Origin: Streptomyces luteogriseus
Lineage (GTDB): Bacteria; Actinomycetota; Actinomycetes; Streptomycetales; Streptomycetaceae
Direction: 5' to 3'
Assembly (NCBI RefSeq): GCF_014205055.1
Contig: NZ_JACHMS010000001.1
Span: 4,216,001-4,280,000 of the forward strand
DNA: 64,000 bases
The position numbers and the translations under genes are program-made. Numbering within the stretch: position 1 is the first letter of the stretch; each line of letters opens with the position of its first letter. Of this stretch, positions 7,616-16,764 are shown piece by piece. The notes under the pieces were generated by a model. The model worked only from the letters and a program-made list of their open reading frames with translations. It searched no databases and was not told the origin of the DNA.

Positions 7616-8602
7616 TCAGCCCGCGGACGCCGAGGCCGACGCGCCCGGCTGGACGGAGTCCCCCGTGCCGTCCTGCGCGGCCTCGGGGTCGACGCCCATG
7701 GTGAGCGTGGCGACGACGCCCTCGGCGATCGCGCCCTTCCTGTACTTCAGCTTCAGCAGACCGCCCTCGGTGCCGTTGCCCGGGTAGATGGTGTCGTCGT
7801 CGAGGGTCGTGCGCGCCGTGGTGTTGGTGGAGTACGGCGCGACCTCGGCCGTGGCCAGCACGGACGCCTCGTCGAAGAAGAGCTGCCCGGTGTGGCAGGT
7901 CGTGCCGCCCTCGTAGCCCGCGTCGGTCCAGGTGCCGTGCACATGCACCTTGGTGTGGATGTGCACGCAGCGGCCCTGGTACCAGCCGGGGAAGACCGTA
8001 CGGAACACGACCTCGCCCTTCTTGTCCGTCCGCCACGTGCCCCGCAGGTAGCGCTCGTCGTCGGTGGGCTCCTCGTGCCCACCACCGCCACCGCCGCCTC
8101 CCGGAGGCGCACCCGTGGGGGTGCCGGTCGGCGTACCGGAGGGCGTACCGGTCGGAGTACCGGAGGGAGGCGTACCGCCACCGCCTCCTCCACCGCCCCC
8201 GCTGCCCATCGACTCATAGCCGGAGTACACGCCCAGCGCGTTGCAGTGCCAGATGTCGACGGCGGCGTTCGCGAGGGGCTTGCAGGTGTCGGAGTCGATC
8301 ACCTTCAGTCGCAGGGTGAGCGGAATGCCCTCCTGGTCCTCGGTGATGTCCCGGCGGAGCTTGTCGGCGTCGATGTAGTAGGGGCCCTCGGTCGTCTCGG
8401 AGGTCAGCCTGTAGCAGGCCTCGCCCGAGGTTCCGCCCGTCTTCCCCCTGGCCGCCGCCGTCTCCTCGTCGGCGAAGGCACCCGCCGCGAACGCACCGCC
8501 GACGCCCGCCGCCACCACCGCGCCGGCGCCCGCGGCGACGACCTTGCGGCGTGTCAGATCCCGTTTGTGTTTCGGCCCGTGGGCCGTCTCCTGTCCCGTC
8601 AT
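7616..8602 (-). CDS. Tat-exported intradiol ring-cleavage dioxygenase-like protein
   Basis: A 328-residue protein with an N-terminal KRDLTRRKVVAAGAGAVVAAG segment of Tat type (RR followed by a hydrophobic stretch and Ala-rich cleavage region). The catalytic fold shows TEGPYY, AAVDIWHCNALGVYSGY and GWYQGRCVHIHTKV, which carries the Tyr-His-His of the non-haem Fe(III) site; the first Tyr ligand is probably in VYSGY. Such enzymes open catechols or hydroxyquinols. Unusually, a 50-residue Gly-run and GTPTGTPSGTPTG linker (encoded at about 8078-8205) sits inside the catalytic domain between the two ligand clusters. Extracellular activity on lignin- or humus-derived aromatics is inferred. Confidence 0.8.
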   Translation of the reverse strand: MTGQETAHGPKHKRDLTRRKVVAAGAGAVVAAGVGGAFAAGAFADEETAAARGKTGGTSGEACYRLTSETTEGPYYIDADKLRRDITEDQEGIPLTLRLKVIDSDTCKPLANAAVDIWHCNALGVYSGYESMGSGGGGGGGGGTPPSGTPTGTPSGTPTGTPTGAPPGGGGGGGGHEEPTDDERYLRGTWRTDKKGEVVFRTVFPGWYQGRCVHIHTKVHVHGTWTDAGYEGGTTCHTGQLFFDEASVLATAEVAPYSTNTTARTTLDDDTIYPGNGTEGGLLKLKYRKGAIAEGVVATLTMGVDPEAAQDGTGDSVQPGASASASAG

Positions 8603-8672
8603 GGGAAGCGAAGCTAGGGAGCGCGGCTGTCAGCGGCCTGGGGGAGAGCTGAGCAGAAGCCCTGAACGCGGA

Positions 8673-8706
8673 AGTGGCCCGGAACCGGCGACGGTTCCGA
8701 GCCACT
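8673..8706 (-). terminator. Terminator of aspS
   Basis: Arms 8673-8686 and 8693-8706 (AGTGGCCCGGAACC / GGTTCCGAGCCACT) pair with one mismatch, 14 bases after the aspS stop codon at 8720. Confidence 0.7.
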
Positions 8707-8719
8707 CACGGGAGTTCGC

Positions 8720-10483
8720 CTACTTCGGCTGCGGCTTGCGCACCGACAGGTGCAGTTCCTTCAGCCGGGCCTCCTCCAGCTCCGTCGGCGCGCCCATCAT
8801 CAGGTCCTGGGCGTTGCCGTTGAGCGGGAAGGCGATGGTCTCGCGGATGTTGGGCTCATCGGCGAGCAGCATCACGATGCGGTCGACACCCGGGGCGATG
8901 CCGCCGTGCGGCGGGGCGCCGAAGCGGAAGGCGCGCAGCATGCCCGCGAACTTCTCCTCGACGGTCTCGCGGTCGTACCCGGCGATCTCGAAGGCCTTGA
9001 GCATGATCTCCGGCTCGTGGTTCCGGATCGCGCCGGAGGACAGCTCGACACCGTTGCAGACGATGTCGTACTGCCAGCCCAGGATGTCCAGCGGGTCCTG
9101 GGTCTCCAGGGCCTCCAGACCGCCCTGCGGCATGGAGAACGGGTTGTGCGAGAAGTCGATCGCGCCCGTCTCCTCGTCCTTCTCGTACATCGGGAAGTCG
9201 ACGATCCAGCAGAACCGGAAGACGCCGTCCTCGAAGTGCCCGGCACGCTTGGCGGCCTCGACCCGGACCGCGCCCATGATCTTGGAGACCTCGTCGAACT
9301 CGCCCGCGCCGAAGAAGACCGCGTGGCCGGCCGCGAGCGACAGGCGCTTGGTCAGCTCGGCGACGTTCTCCTCGGTGAGGAACTTCGCGATCGGGCCGGT
9401 CAGCGAGCCGTCCTCGGCGACGCGGACCCAGGCCAGGCCCTTGGCGCCCTGCGAGACGGCGTAGTCGCCGAGCTGGTCGAAGAACTTGCGGGGCTGGCCG
9501 GAGACGTCCGGCACCGGCAGGGCGCGCACGTGCTTGCCGGCGAACGCCTTGAACTCCGAGCCCTCGAAGATGTCGGTGATGTCGACGAGTTCGAGCTGGG
9601 CGCGCAGGTCGGGCTTGTCGGAGCCGTACTTCAGCATCGCCTCGCGGAACGGGATCCGCGGGAACGGCGACGTGACGTGGCGGCCGCCGCCGAACTCCTC
9701 GAACAGCTCGGTCATCAGCTTCTCGACGGGCTGGAAGACGTCCTCCTGCTCGACGAAGCTCATCTCGATGTCGAGCTGGTAGAACTCGCCCGGCGAGCGG
9801 TCGGCGCGGGCGTCCTCGTCGCGGAAGCAGGGCGCGATCTGGAAGTACCGGTCGAAGCCCGAGATCATCAGCAGCTGCTTGAACTGCTGGGGCGCCTGGG
9901 GGAGAGCGTAGAACTTGCCCGGGTTCAGGCGGGAGGGGACGACGAAGTCGCGGGCGCCCTCGGGGGACGTCGCGGACAGGATCGGCGTCGCCATCTCGTT
10001 GAAGCCGAGGGCGACCATCTTCGAGCGGATCGAGGCGATCACCGACGACCGCAGCATGATGTTCTTGTGCATGCGCTCGCGGCGCAGGTCGAGGAAGCGG
10101 TACTCCAGGCGCCGCTCCTCGTTGACGCCGTCCTCGGTGTTGATCGTGAACGGCAGCGGGGCGGCGGCGCCGAGCAGCTCGACCTCGCCGACCTCGACCT
10201 CGATCTCGCCGGTCGGCAGCTCGGGGTTGATGTTCTCCGTGCCCCGGGAGACGACCTTGCCGTCGACACGGACGGTCGACTCCTTGGAGAGCTTGTCGAG
10301 GGCCTCGTAGGCGGGGGTGCCGGGACGGGCCACGAGCTGCGTGATGCCGTAGTGATCGCGCAGATCGATGAAGAGGATGCCACCCAGGTCGCGCCGATTG
10401 TGCAGCCAGCCACTCAGTCGGACGTCGCTGCCGACGTCAGAGGAGCGGAGCTCGCCGCAGGTGTGGGACCTGTACCGATGCAT
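8720..10483 (-). CDS. aspS: Aspartyl-tRNA synthetase
   Basis: A 587-residue class II synthetase that charges tRNA-Asp. The N-terminal OB-fold anticodon-binding domain (VRLSGWLHNRRDLGGILFIDLRD) is followed by motif 2 (FRDEDARADRSPGEFYQLDIEMSF, with LNPGKFYALPQAPQQFKQLL before it), the bacterial GAD insertion (around residues 290-420) and motif 3 (GVDRIVMLLADEPNIRE) near the C-terminus. Length is normal for the bacterial type. Actinobacterial AspRS is sometimes non-discriminating and also charges tRNA-Asn for amidation by GatCAB; the sequence alone does not settle this. The start is separated from a parS site by 35 bases. Confidence 0.97.
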   Translation of the reverse strand: MHRYRSHTCGELRSSDVGSDVRLSGWLHNRRDLGGILFIDLRDHYGITQLVARPGTPAYEALDKLSKESTVRVDGKVVSRGTENINPELPTGEIEVEVGEVELLGAAAPLPFTINTEDGVNEERRLEYRFLDLRRERMHKNIMLRSSVIASIRSKMVALGFNEMATPILSATSPEGARDFVVPSRLNPGKFYALPQAPQQFKQLLMISGFDRYFQIAPCFRDEDARADRSPGEFYQLDIEMSFVEQEDVFQPVEKLMTELFEEFGGGRHVTSPFPRIPFREAMLKYGSDKPDLRAQLELVDITDIFEGSEFKAFAGKHVRALPVPDVSGQPRKFFDQLGDYAVSQGAKGLAWVRVAEDGSLTGPIAKFLTEENVAELTKRLSLAAGHAVFFGAGEFDEVSKIMGAVRVEAAKRAGHFEDGVFRFCWIVDFPMYEKDEETGAIDFSHNPFSMPQGGLEALETQDPLDILGWQYDIVCNGVELSSGAIRNHEPEIMLKAFEIAGYDRETVEEKFAGMLRAFRFGAPPHGGIAPGVDRIVMLLADEPNIRETIAFPLNGNAQDLMMGAPTELEEARLKELHLSVRKPQPK

Positions 10484-10518
10484 CGTCGTTCATCCAGTCT
10501 TCGCTGATCGGGGTCTGT

Positions 10519-10532
10519 GTTTCACGTGAAAC
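10519..10532. other. parS centromere site (ParB binding)
   Basis: The perfect 14-bp palindrome GTTTCACGTGAAAC is the Streptomyces parS consensus bound by ParB for chromosome segregation. Streptomyces chromosomes carry about twenty such sites clustered around oriC, so this places the window near the origin. It lies in the aspS promoter region. Confidence 0.9.
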
Positions 10533-10706
10533 GCCTCCCCAGCGTACCGGGCAGGCGAAGATCGGCTCTCCACAGTTATGGATCGAGTACGCGGTGGTCG
10601 GGCATCGAGCTCGCGGTAGTCGTACGTCGGGCACGCACGCTCCGTCCTCGGGGTCCGCGTCCGCTATCGGTGGCAGCGTTCGATCGCCTGTTCTTAAAGT
10701 AGGGCA

Positions 10707-12845
10707 ATGCGCACTGGCGAGCCTCTGCCCGCCGTGGGGGAGGCTCTCGCCGCCCTCGCGACCGGCCTGTGGCACTGGGACACCGCCACCGGGCTGGTCA
10801 CGGTCGACGCCGAGGCAGCCCGGTTGCTCGGGCTGCCCGCCGAGCAGGTCAGCCTCACGGAGGCCCAGGCCCGGGCCCGGCTGCACCCCGTCGACTGGAA
10901 CGAGATCACCGGCGTGATCCAGCTGGCCGTGGCCGAGGGCACCCTCGCCGAGGTCCGGATCCGGATCATGGACGAGCAGGGCCGGGTCGTCCGGATCGTC
11001 CGCAGCCGCTCCAAGCCGTCCTTCGACCGGACCCGTAAGGCGTACCGGCTGATCGGCACACTCCAGGAGGTCACCGAGCCGACGCCGGGCACCCCGGCCG
11101 GGCGCAGCGCGGTCACCGGGGACTGGCGGCGCTCTCGGGAGGCGTTCCTGCTGGACGCGGGCCGGGCCCTGGCCGAGGCGCGCTCCACCCAGGAGGTTCT
11201 GCGCGTCACGGCGAATCTGTCGATGCCCGGGTTCTCGCCGGACGGACTGGCGGTGTTCGGAGTCTCGGGCGATCGCCTGACGATCATCGGCCACCACGGG
11301 CAGCAGCGGGGCACCGAGAGCCCCTTCTCGGACATGCCGCTGGACACGGACTATCCGGCCGCCGAGGTGGTGCGGACCGGCCGGGCCGTCTACCTGTCCT
11401 CCGCCGAGCACTACAAGGCCCGCTACCCGCTGACCTGGCCGCTCGCCGAGCGCTTCGGCCGCCGCTCCTGGGCGTTCCTGCCGCTGACCGTGGCCGGGCG
11501 GACCATGGGCGCGTGGATGGCGGCGTTCACCTACCCGGTCGCGTTCACCCCGGACGAGCGGTCCGTGCTGGCGACGGTGGCACGGATGCTGGCGCAGGCC
11601 CTGACCCGGGCGGGCGTGGCCGAGAGCGAGCGCGCCCTGACCGACGGACTCCAGCGCACGATGCTGCCGAGGCTCGGACCGCAGCGCATCCCGGGCATGA
11701 GCGTCGCCGCCCGTTACGTCCCGACGGGCGGCGGGCTCCAGGTCGGCGGCGACTGGTACGACGTGATCCCGCTGCCCAGTGGCCGGTTCGCGCTGGTCAT
11801 CGGTGACGTCCAGGGCCATGACGTACGGGCGGCGGGGCTGATGGGCCAGCTGCGGATCGCCCTGCGGGCCTACGCCTCGGAGGGCCACCGGCCGGACGCG
11901 GTGCTGTCGCGCGCCTCCCGCTTCCTGCACGGCATCGGCGACGAGGAACCGGCCGACGCGCGCTTCGCGACCTGCGTGTACGTCGAGGTCGACCCGGCGA
12001 CGGGGGTGCTGGACATCGCCCGTGCCGGGCATCCGGACCCGGCGATCCGGATGGCCGACGGCACGGTGCTGACCCGGCCGACATCGGGCGGTCTGCCGCT
12101 GGGCATCGACCCGGACGCCGACTACCCCACGACCCGGCTCACGCTGGAGCCCGGCGAGACGATGCTGATCTGCACGGACGGCCTGCTCGAGACCGGCGGC
12201 CACGACCTGGACACCGGCTGGCGGCGGCTGCGCGTGATCCTCGAGGACCACAAGGGCGATCTGGAGGAGCTCGCCGACACCCTGGTGCAGGCCGTGCACG
12301 GGCCGTCCTCGCACCACACCACCGGCCCGCTGGCGGACCGCCGCGAGGACGACATCGCGATGCTGCTGCTGAGCCGGGAGGGCGGGGGCTGCGGCTGCGG
12401 TGACGCGATGACCGTACGGCCTCCGGTGCGGCGCTCGGTGCTGACCGTCGCGCAGGCCGAGCCCGAGCGGGTCGCGGTCGCCCGGCAGCAACTGCGCGAG
12501 TTGCTGCACGACTGGGGCTCGCCCGACCAGGTCGACTCGGCGGTCCTGCTGCTGTCCGAGCTGCTGACGAACGTCCTGGTGCACACCGACCACGACGCGC
12601 TGCTGGTCGCCGAGATCACGGGCGAGGTGGGCGGGCGGCGACTGCGGATCGAGGTCACGGACGCCGGCGACGACCTGCCGCACCGGCGCAGACCCGGGGA
12701 GCTGGCGTCCTCCGGCCGCGGCCTGGTGCTGATCGAACTGCTTGCGCACGCCTGGGGCGTCGACCCGCGCGGCGAGGGCAAGAGCATCTGGTTCGAGCTC
12801 TACGAGTCCGTGAACGGCTCGGGCGACGGCTCCTGGTCGCCGTAG
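10707..12845 (+). CDS. PAS-GAF-PP2C phosphatase with C-terminal HATPase domain
   Basis: A 712-residue cytoplasmic signalling protein. Residues 15-120 look like a PAS domain (GLWHWDTATGLVTVDAEAA), 135-300 a GAF domain, 315-550 a SpoIIE/RsbU PP2C phosphatase (YVPTGGGLQVGGDWYDVI, GDVQGHD, ARAGHPDP, LLICTDGLLET-like and EDDIAMLLL with the metal-binding Asp residues), and 580-705 a HATPase_c domain of RsbW type (LLLSELLTNVLVHT, SSGRGLVLIELLAHAWG). Such proteins both dephosphorylate anti-anti-sigma factors and phosphorylate or bind partners, controlling sigma-B-like factors. A CGCG-containing linker, GGGCGCGDAM, lies between the last two domains. It is transcribed divergently from aspS. Confidence 0.9.
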   Translation: MRTGEPLPAVGEALAALATGLWHWDTATGLVTVDAEAARLLGLPAEQVSLTEAQARARLHPVDWNEITGVIQLAVAEGTLAEVRIRIMDEQGRVVRIVRSRSKPSFDRTRKAYRLIGTLQEVTEPTPGTPAGRSAVTGDWRRSREAFLLDAGRALAEARSTQEVLRVTANLSMPGFSPDGLAVFGVSGDRLTIIGHHGQQRGTESPFSDMPLDTDYPAAEVVRTGRAVYLSSAEHYKARYPLTWPLAERFGRRSWAFLPLTVAGRTMGAWMAAFTYPVAFTPDERSVLATVARMLAQALTRAGVAESERALTDGLQRTMLPRLGPQRIPGMSVAARYVPTGGGLQVGGDWYDVIPLPSGRFALVIGDVQGHDVRAAGLMGQLRIALRAYASEGHRPDAVLSRASRFLHGIGDEEPADARFATCVYVEVDPATGVLDIARAGHPDPAIRMADGTVLTRPTSGGLPLGIDPDADYPTTRLTLEPGETMLICTDGLLETGGHDLDTGWRRLRVILEDHKGDLEELADTLVQAVHGPSSHHTTGPLADRREDDIAMLLLSREGGGCGCGDAMTVRPPVRRSVLTVAQAEPERVAVARQQLRELLHDWGSPDQVDSAVLLLSELLTNVLVHTDHDALLVAEITGEVGGRRLRIEVTDAGDDLPHRRRPGELASSGRGLVLIELLAHAWGVDPRGEGKSIWFELYESVNGSGDGSWSP

Positions 12846-12846
12846 C

Positions 12847-12975
12847 GGTCACGGCTGCGACGACGGCGACGGCACCTGGCCGCCGTGCCGGTCATGGCTC
12901 CCGCGACGGCGACGACTCCTCGCCACCGCGGCGATCACGGCTCCCGCGACGGCGACGACTCCTCGTCGCCGTAGC
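12847..12975. repeat. Three tandem 43-bp repeats at a convergent gene junction
   Basis: Units at 12847-12889, 12890-12932 and 12933-12975 share the pattern G(G/A)TCA(C/T)GGCT...CGACGGCGACG. Units 2 and 3 are nearly identical over the first 32 bases; unit 1 is more diverged. Unit 3 encodes the C-terminus and stop of the AI-2E protein. The end of the phosphatase gene just left of unit 1 also resembles the unit. 43 is not a multiple of three, so repeat gain changes whatever frame crosses it. Confidence 0.8.
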
Positions 12976-14002
12976 GGGTGCGCAGTTCCTGGACGACACC
13001 GAAGGCCGCCGCGGTGAGAGGGACCGCGAGCAGCATGCCGAGCACTCCGGCGACGGAGGCCCCGGCCGTGATCGTCACCATCACCACCGCCGGGTGCATC
13101 TGCACGGTCCGGCTCTGGATCATCGGCTGGAGCACGTGCCCTTCCAGTACCTGCACCGCGAGGACGACGCCGAGCGCCCACAGCGCGATGACGACCCCCC
13201 GGTCGGCGAGGGCGACCAGGACGGCCAGGGCGCCCGAGATGAAGGCGCCGAGGTAGGGGATGTACGCCCCGACGAAGACCAGCGCGCCCAGCCCGGCCGC
13301 GCCGGGCACGTCGAGGACGAGCAGGCCCACGGTGATGAGCAGCGCGTCGATGAGCGCGATGAGGGTCGTCCCCCGCATGAACCCCTCGACGGCCCGCAGC
13401 GCCCGCCGCGCCATGGCCTCCAGGGTGTCGGCCGATCCGCCGGGCGACAGGGACCGCAGCGTCCCGGCGGCCTTGTCGGAGTCACGCAGGAAGAAGAAGA
13501 CGAGCAGCAGCGCGAGGACGGCCATGGCGATGGACTCACCGACCACGCTCACGCCGCTGATCACGCCGGAGGCGGCCGTACCGCCGAACTTGCCCAGCAG
13601 TTCCCGGGCGTTGGAGGCGAGGTCGTCCAGTGAGGTGCCGGCCGCGCCGAAGTGCTCGGAGACGCCGCGGGCGGCCTGCTTGAGCGAGGCGACGATCTCG
13701 TCGCCGGTGTCGATGAGCGCCGCGACCACGATGTACACGGCCCCGCCGACCACGGCGACCACCGCCACACAGGTGAGTCCGGCCGCGACCGACCGGTTCA
13801 CCCCGGCCTTCACGAGCCGCCGGTGCAGCGGCCCGAGCAGCGCCGTCCCGAGCAGCGCGAGCAGCACGGGCACGACGGCGGTCCGGAACTCCACGACCAG
13901 CCGGATGCCGACATAGACGACCCCGGCGAGGAGCAGCAGGACGGCACACCAGGCGGCGAAACGCCGGACGGGGACGGGGAGGAGCGGGGTGGGGGCCTGC
14001 AC
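12935..14002 (-). CDS. AI-2E family (PerM-like) transporter
   Basis: A 355-residue membrane protein with the family layout: two TM segments at the N-terminus (FAAWCAVLLLLAGVVYVGI, VVPVLLALLGTALLGPL), TM at 75-95, an extended soluble region (110-150), and a C-terminal block of TMs containing GAYIPYLGAFISG and the re-entrant VLQPMIQSRTVQMHPAVVM. Family members are exporters of small molecules or Na+(Li+)/H+ antiporters; the AI-2 role known for E. coli TqsA should not be assumed. The C-terminal tail (DEESSPSREP) is encoded in the 43-bp tandem repeat. Confidence 0.88.
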   Translation of the reverse strand: MQAPTPLLPVPVRRFAAWCAVLLLLAGVVYVGIRLVVEFRTAVVPVLLALLGTALLGPLHRRLVKAGVNRSVAAGLTCVAVVAVVGGAVYIVVAALIDTGDEIVASLKQAARGVSEHFGAAGTSLDDLASNARELLGKFGGTAASGVISGVSVVGESIAMAVLALLLVFFFLRDSDKAAGTLRSLSPGGSADTLEAMARRALRAVEGFMRGTTLIALIDALLITVGLLVLDVPGAAGLGALVFVGAYIPYLGAFISGALAVLVALADRGVVIALWALGVVLAVQVLEGHVLQPMIQSRTVQMHPAVVMVTITAGASVAGVLGMLLAVPLTAAAFGVVQELRTRYGDEESSPSREP

Positions 14003-14024
14003 ATCCCCACCCGACCACGCCCCG

Positions 14025-14053
14025 GGCGGGCCGTCCCGTCAGGGAGGCCCGCC
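14025..14053 (-). terminator. Stem-loop after the pirin gene
   Basis: GGCGGGCCGTCCC (14025-14037) pairs with GGGAGGCCCGCC (14042-14053) with one bulge, 34 bases downstream of the pirin stop codon. Confidence 0.55.
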
Positions 14054-14087
14054 AGGGTGACGGGGCGTCAGCCGCCCCGGCACTGCG

Positions 14088-15065
14088 TCAGTCCTGCGGA
14101 CCGCTCGCCGTCATTCCGTGCACCGCCGGGACCGTGCCCAGGCGGCCCTTCTGGAAGTCCTCGAAGGCCTGCATGAGTTCGTCCTTGGTGTTCATGACGA
14201 ACGGGCCGTAGTGGGCCATGGGCTCACGGATGGGCTGTCCGCCGAGCAGGACGACCTCGAGGTCCGGGGTGTGGGAGTCCTGCTTCTCGTCCGCGCGGAC
14301 GGTCAGCGAGGAACCCGCGCCGAAGACGGCCGTCTGGCCCATCTGGACCGGGCGGCGGTCGGGGCCGACGCTGCCACGGCCGGCCAGGACGTACGCCAGC
14401 CCGTTGAAGTCCTCGCGCCAGGGCAGCGTGAGCTCCGCACCCGGGGCGACGGTCGCGTGGACCATCGTGATCGGGGTGTGCGTGATGCCGGGGCCCGCGT
14501 GTCCGTCCAGCTCACCGGCGATGACCCGCAGCAGCGCGCCGCCGTCGGGGGTGCTGAGCAGCTGGACCGAGCCGCCGCGGATGTCCTGGTAGCGCGGGGC
14601 CATCATCTTGTCCTTGGCCGGGAGGTTCACCCACAGCTGGAGGCCGTGGAAAAGCCCGCCGGAGACGACGAGATGCTCCGGTGGGGCCTCGATGTGCAGC
14701 AGACCCGAGCCCGCGGTCATCCACTGGGTGTCCCCGTTGGTGATGGTGCCGCCACCACCGTTGGAGTCCTGGTGGTCGAAGATCCCGTCGATGATGTACG
14801 TGACGGTCTCGAAGCCGCGGTGCGGGTGCCAGGGCGTGCCCTTGGGCTCACCCGGCGCGTACTCCACCTCGCCCATCTGGTCCATCATGATGAACGGGTC
14901 GAGATGGCGGTAGTTGATCCCCGCGAACGCCCGGCGCACCGGGAAGCCCTCACCCTCGAAACCGCTCGGAGCGGTCGTGACGGCGAGCACGGGACGTGCC
15001 ACGGCGTCGGCAGGCGCGGTCACGCGGGGCAGCGTCAACGGGTTCTCGACGGTCACTGCAGGCAT
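14088..15065 (-). CDS. Pirin family bicupin protein
   Basis: A 325-residue cytoplasmic protein with the pirin N-terminal cupin: HLDPFIMMDQMGEVEY and PHRGFETVTYIIDG, supplying the metal-binding His residues (PWHPHRGFETV) and QWMTAGSGLLHIE with the later His/Glu ligands. The C-terminal pirin_C domain follows from about residue 180 (LPAKDKMMAPRYQDI). Some pirins are quercetinases and some are redox-sensing co-regulators; which applies here is unknown. It stands alone, with its own terminator. Confidence 0.9.
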   Translation of the reverse strand: MPAVTVENPLTLPRVTAPADAVARPVLAVTTAPSGFEGEGFPVRRAFAGINYRHLDPFIMMDQMGEVEYAPGEPKGTPWHPHRGFETVTYIIDGIFDHQDSNGGGGTITNGDTQWMTAGSGLLHIEAPPEHLVVSGGLFHGLQLWVNLPAKDKMMAPRYQDIRGGSVQLLSTPDGGALLRVIAGELDGHAGPGITHTPITMVHATVAPGAELTLPWREDFNGLAYVLAGRGSVGPDRRPVQMGQTAVFGAGSSLTVRADEKQDSHTPDLEVVLLGGQPIREPMAHYGPFVMNTKDELMQAFEDFQKGRLGTVPAVHGMTASGPQD

Positions 15066-15198
15066 GTCGGTTCCTCCTCGTGTACGCCCAGTTTAGTTGA
15101 GCGTTGAACTTTCTACCACCCCCAACAGAGAAAAGCGGGAGCGCATTCCCGACCCCGGGGGACGGCGCAGCGAACCACGGAAGACCGGCATGACGGAA

Positions 15199-15227
15199 GG
15201 CCGTCACCCCGCAGCGGGGTGACGGCC
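15199..15227 (-). terminator. Terminator of the DHA2 exporter gene
   Basis: GGCCGTCACCCCGC (15199-15212) and GCGGGGTGACGGCC (15214-15227) form a perfect 14-bp stem, 18 bases beyond the exporter's stop codon. The single-base loop means the real hairpin opens the top pairs. Confidence 0.8.
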
Positions 15228-15245
15228 CTCGGATGTCCGGGCAGG

Positions 15246-16745
15246 TCAGGCGACCAGCTCGTGCTCCTCGCTCTCCGCCCCGGTGGGTCCGGGCTTGCGG
15301 TCCCGCATCACCAGCGCGGCCACGACCGCAGCGGCCAGGACACCGACTGCGCTGATCGTGAAGGTCGTCGCCATCGAGGCGGCGAAGGCCTCCCGGGCCG
15401 CCCGCACCAGCCCCGTGTCGCCGCCTGCGACGGCCAGCGCCCCGCCGATGGACTCGCGGGCCTGCCCGGGGGCGCCGGCCGGCATTTCGTCCCGGTAGCC
15501 GCCGGAGAGCAGGGACCCGAGGATCGCGATGCCGAGGGCGGTGCCGGACTGCTGGATCGTGTCGTTGAGGGCCGAGCCGACGCCCGCCTTGTCCTCCGGG
15601 ATGGTGCCCATCAGCGCGGCCACCGCGGCCGGCATGGCCAGGCCGGCCCCCAGCCCCAGGATCCCCAGTGCCACGGCCGGGACCGTGAACCCGCTGTCGG
15701 CGGTGAGCGTGGTCAGCAGTCCGAAGGACGCGGCCATCAGCAGCATCCCGCCGAGGATGACGAACCGGTTGCCGAACTTCACGGCGAGCTGCGCCCCGGC
15801 CGTGTTGCCGGCCAGCGCGGCGACGGCCAGCGGCAGGAAGGCCAGGCCCGCCTTGACCGCGGACCAGCCGAGGACGAACTGGAGGTACTGGGTCAGCACC
15901 AGCAGCAGTCCGGCGTTGCCGATCTGGACGAGCGCCAGGGAGAGCGAACCCCCGCTGAAGTTGCGGTGCTTGAAGAGGACCAGCGGGACCATCGGCGCGG
16001 GGGTCACGTTCTGCCAGATCACGAAGCCGGCCAGGGCGAGCACCGCCACGGCCAGGACGACGACGGAGCGGCCCTCGAACGCGCCGTGCTGCGGAATCTC
16101 GATGATCCACCACACCAGGGCCGTCATGCCCACCGCCGACAGCACCGCGCCCAGCGGGTCCGGCTTCTGCCACGGCGCCTTCGACTCCGGCATCAGCAGC
16201 ACACCGGCCAGCAGCGCGAGACCGACGACGGGGACGTTGATCAGGAAGATGGCCTGCCAGGCGAAGTGGTCGATGAGCACGCCGCCGAGCACCGGGCTGC
16301 CGACCAGCCCCAGCATCGACACCGAACCCCACGCGGCCATCGCCTTGGGCCGCTCGTCCTCGTCGAAGACGGTGATGAGGATCGACAGGGTCGAGGGCAT
16401 GATCAACGCCCCGCCGACGCCCATCGCGATCCGCACCGCGATCAGCTCACCCGGAGTGGAGCAGAACACCGCCCCCAGCGAGGCCGCCCCGAAGAGCAGC
16501 AGCCCGACCAGCATCACCTTCCGGCGCCCGAACCTGTCCCCCAGGCTTCCCGAGGTCAGCAGCAGCCCGGCGAAGACCAGGGTGTAGGAGTCGAGGATCC
16601 ACTGCATGTCCTGGGCGCTCGCCCCGAGGTCCTCGGTCAGTGTCGGCACCGCCACCGTCAGCGCCATGTTGTCGACGACCAGGACCAGGGTGCTGAGGCA
16701 CAGCACGATCAGGATCCACCAGCGGCGTGGATTGCGCGTTTCCAT
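15246..16745 (-). CDS. MFS drug exporter, DHA2 (EmrB/QacA) family
   Basis: A 499-residue, 14-TM proton-driven exporter. Diagnostic sequences are LVLVVDNMALTVAVPTLTEDLG in TM1 (motif D1), LLTSGSLGDRFGRRKVMLVGL (motif A) and GSPVLGGVLIDHFAWQAIFLINVPV (motif C/antiporter region). The ATG at 16745 follows GGGAGGGGAACGGAA; an open frame further upstream is the divergent promoter region. It is controlled, in all likelihood, by the divergent TetR gene. The substrate is probably an amphiphilic toxin or antibiotic. Confidence 0.92.
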   Translation of the reverse strand: METRNPRRWWILIVLCLSTLVLVVDNMALTVAVPTLTEDLGASAQDMQWILDSYTLVFAGLLLTSGSLGDRFGRRKVMLVGLLLFGAASLGAVFCSTPGELIAVRIAMGVGGALIMPSTLSILITVFDEDERPKAMAAWGSVSMLGLVGSPVLGGVLIDHFAWQAIFLINVPVVGLALLAGVLLMPESKAPWQKPDPLGAVLSAVGMTALVWWIIEIPQHGAFEGRSVVVLAVAVLALAGFVIWQNVTPAPMVPLVLFKHRNFSGGSLSLALVQIGNAGLLLVLTQYLQFVLGWSAVKAGLAFLPLAVAALAGNTAGAQLAVKFGNRFVILGGMLLMAASFGLLTTLTADSGFTVPAVALGILGLGAGLAMPAAVAALMGTIPEDKAGVGSALNDTIQQSGTALGIAILGSLLSGGYRDEMPAGAPGQARESIGGALAVAGGDTGLVRAAREAFAASMATTFTISAVGVLAAAVVAALVMRDRKPGPTGAESEEHELVA

Positions 16746-16764
16746 TTCCGTTCCCCTCCCGCGA

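Noticed and set aside
7900..8200. Intron or inserted element inside the intradiol dioxygenase.
   Set aside because: The insertion is in frame, translates to Gly and GTPTG-type linker, and has no splice or mobile-element ends.
8750..10507. A 585-codon open frame on the plus strand opposite aspS.
   Set aside because: It mirrors codons of a certain essential gene, is rich in Val/Leu/Glu/Arg as expected for antisense of high-GC DNA, and has no recognisable domain.
10437..12749. A 770-codon minus-strand frame opposite the PAS-GAF-PP2C protein.
   Set aside because: Same reason: antisense shadow of a gene with clear domain motifs; Arg/Ala/Gln/His-rich composition typical of shadow frames.
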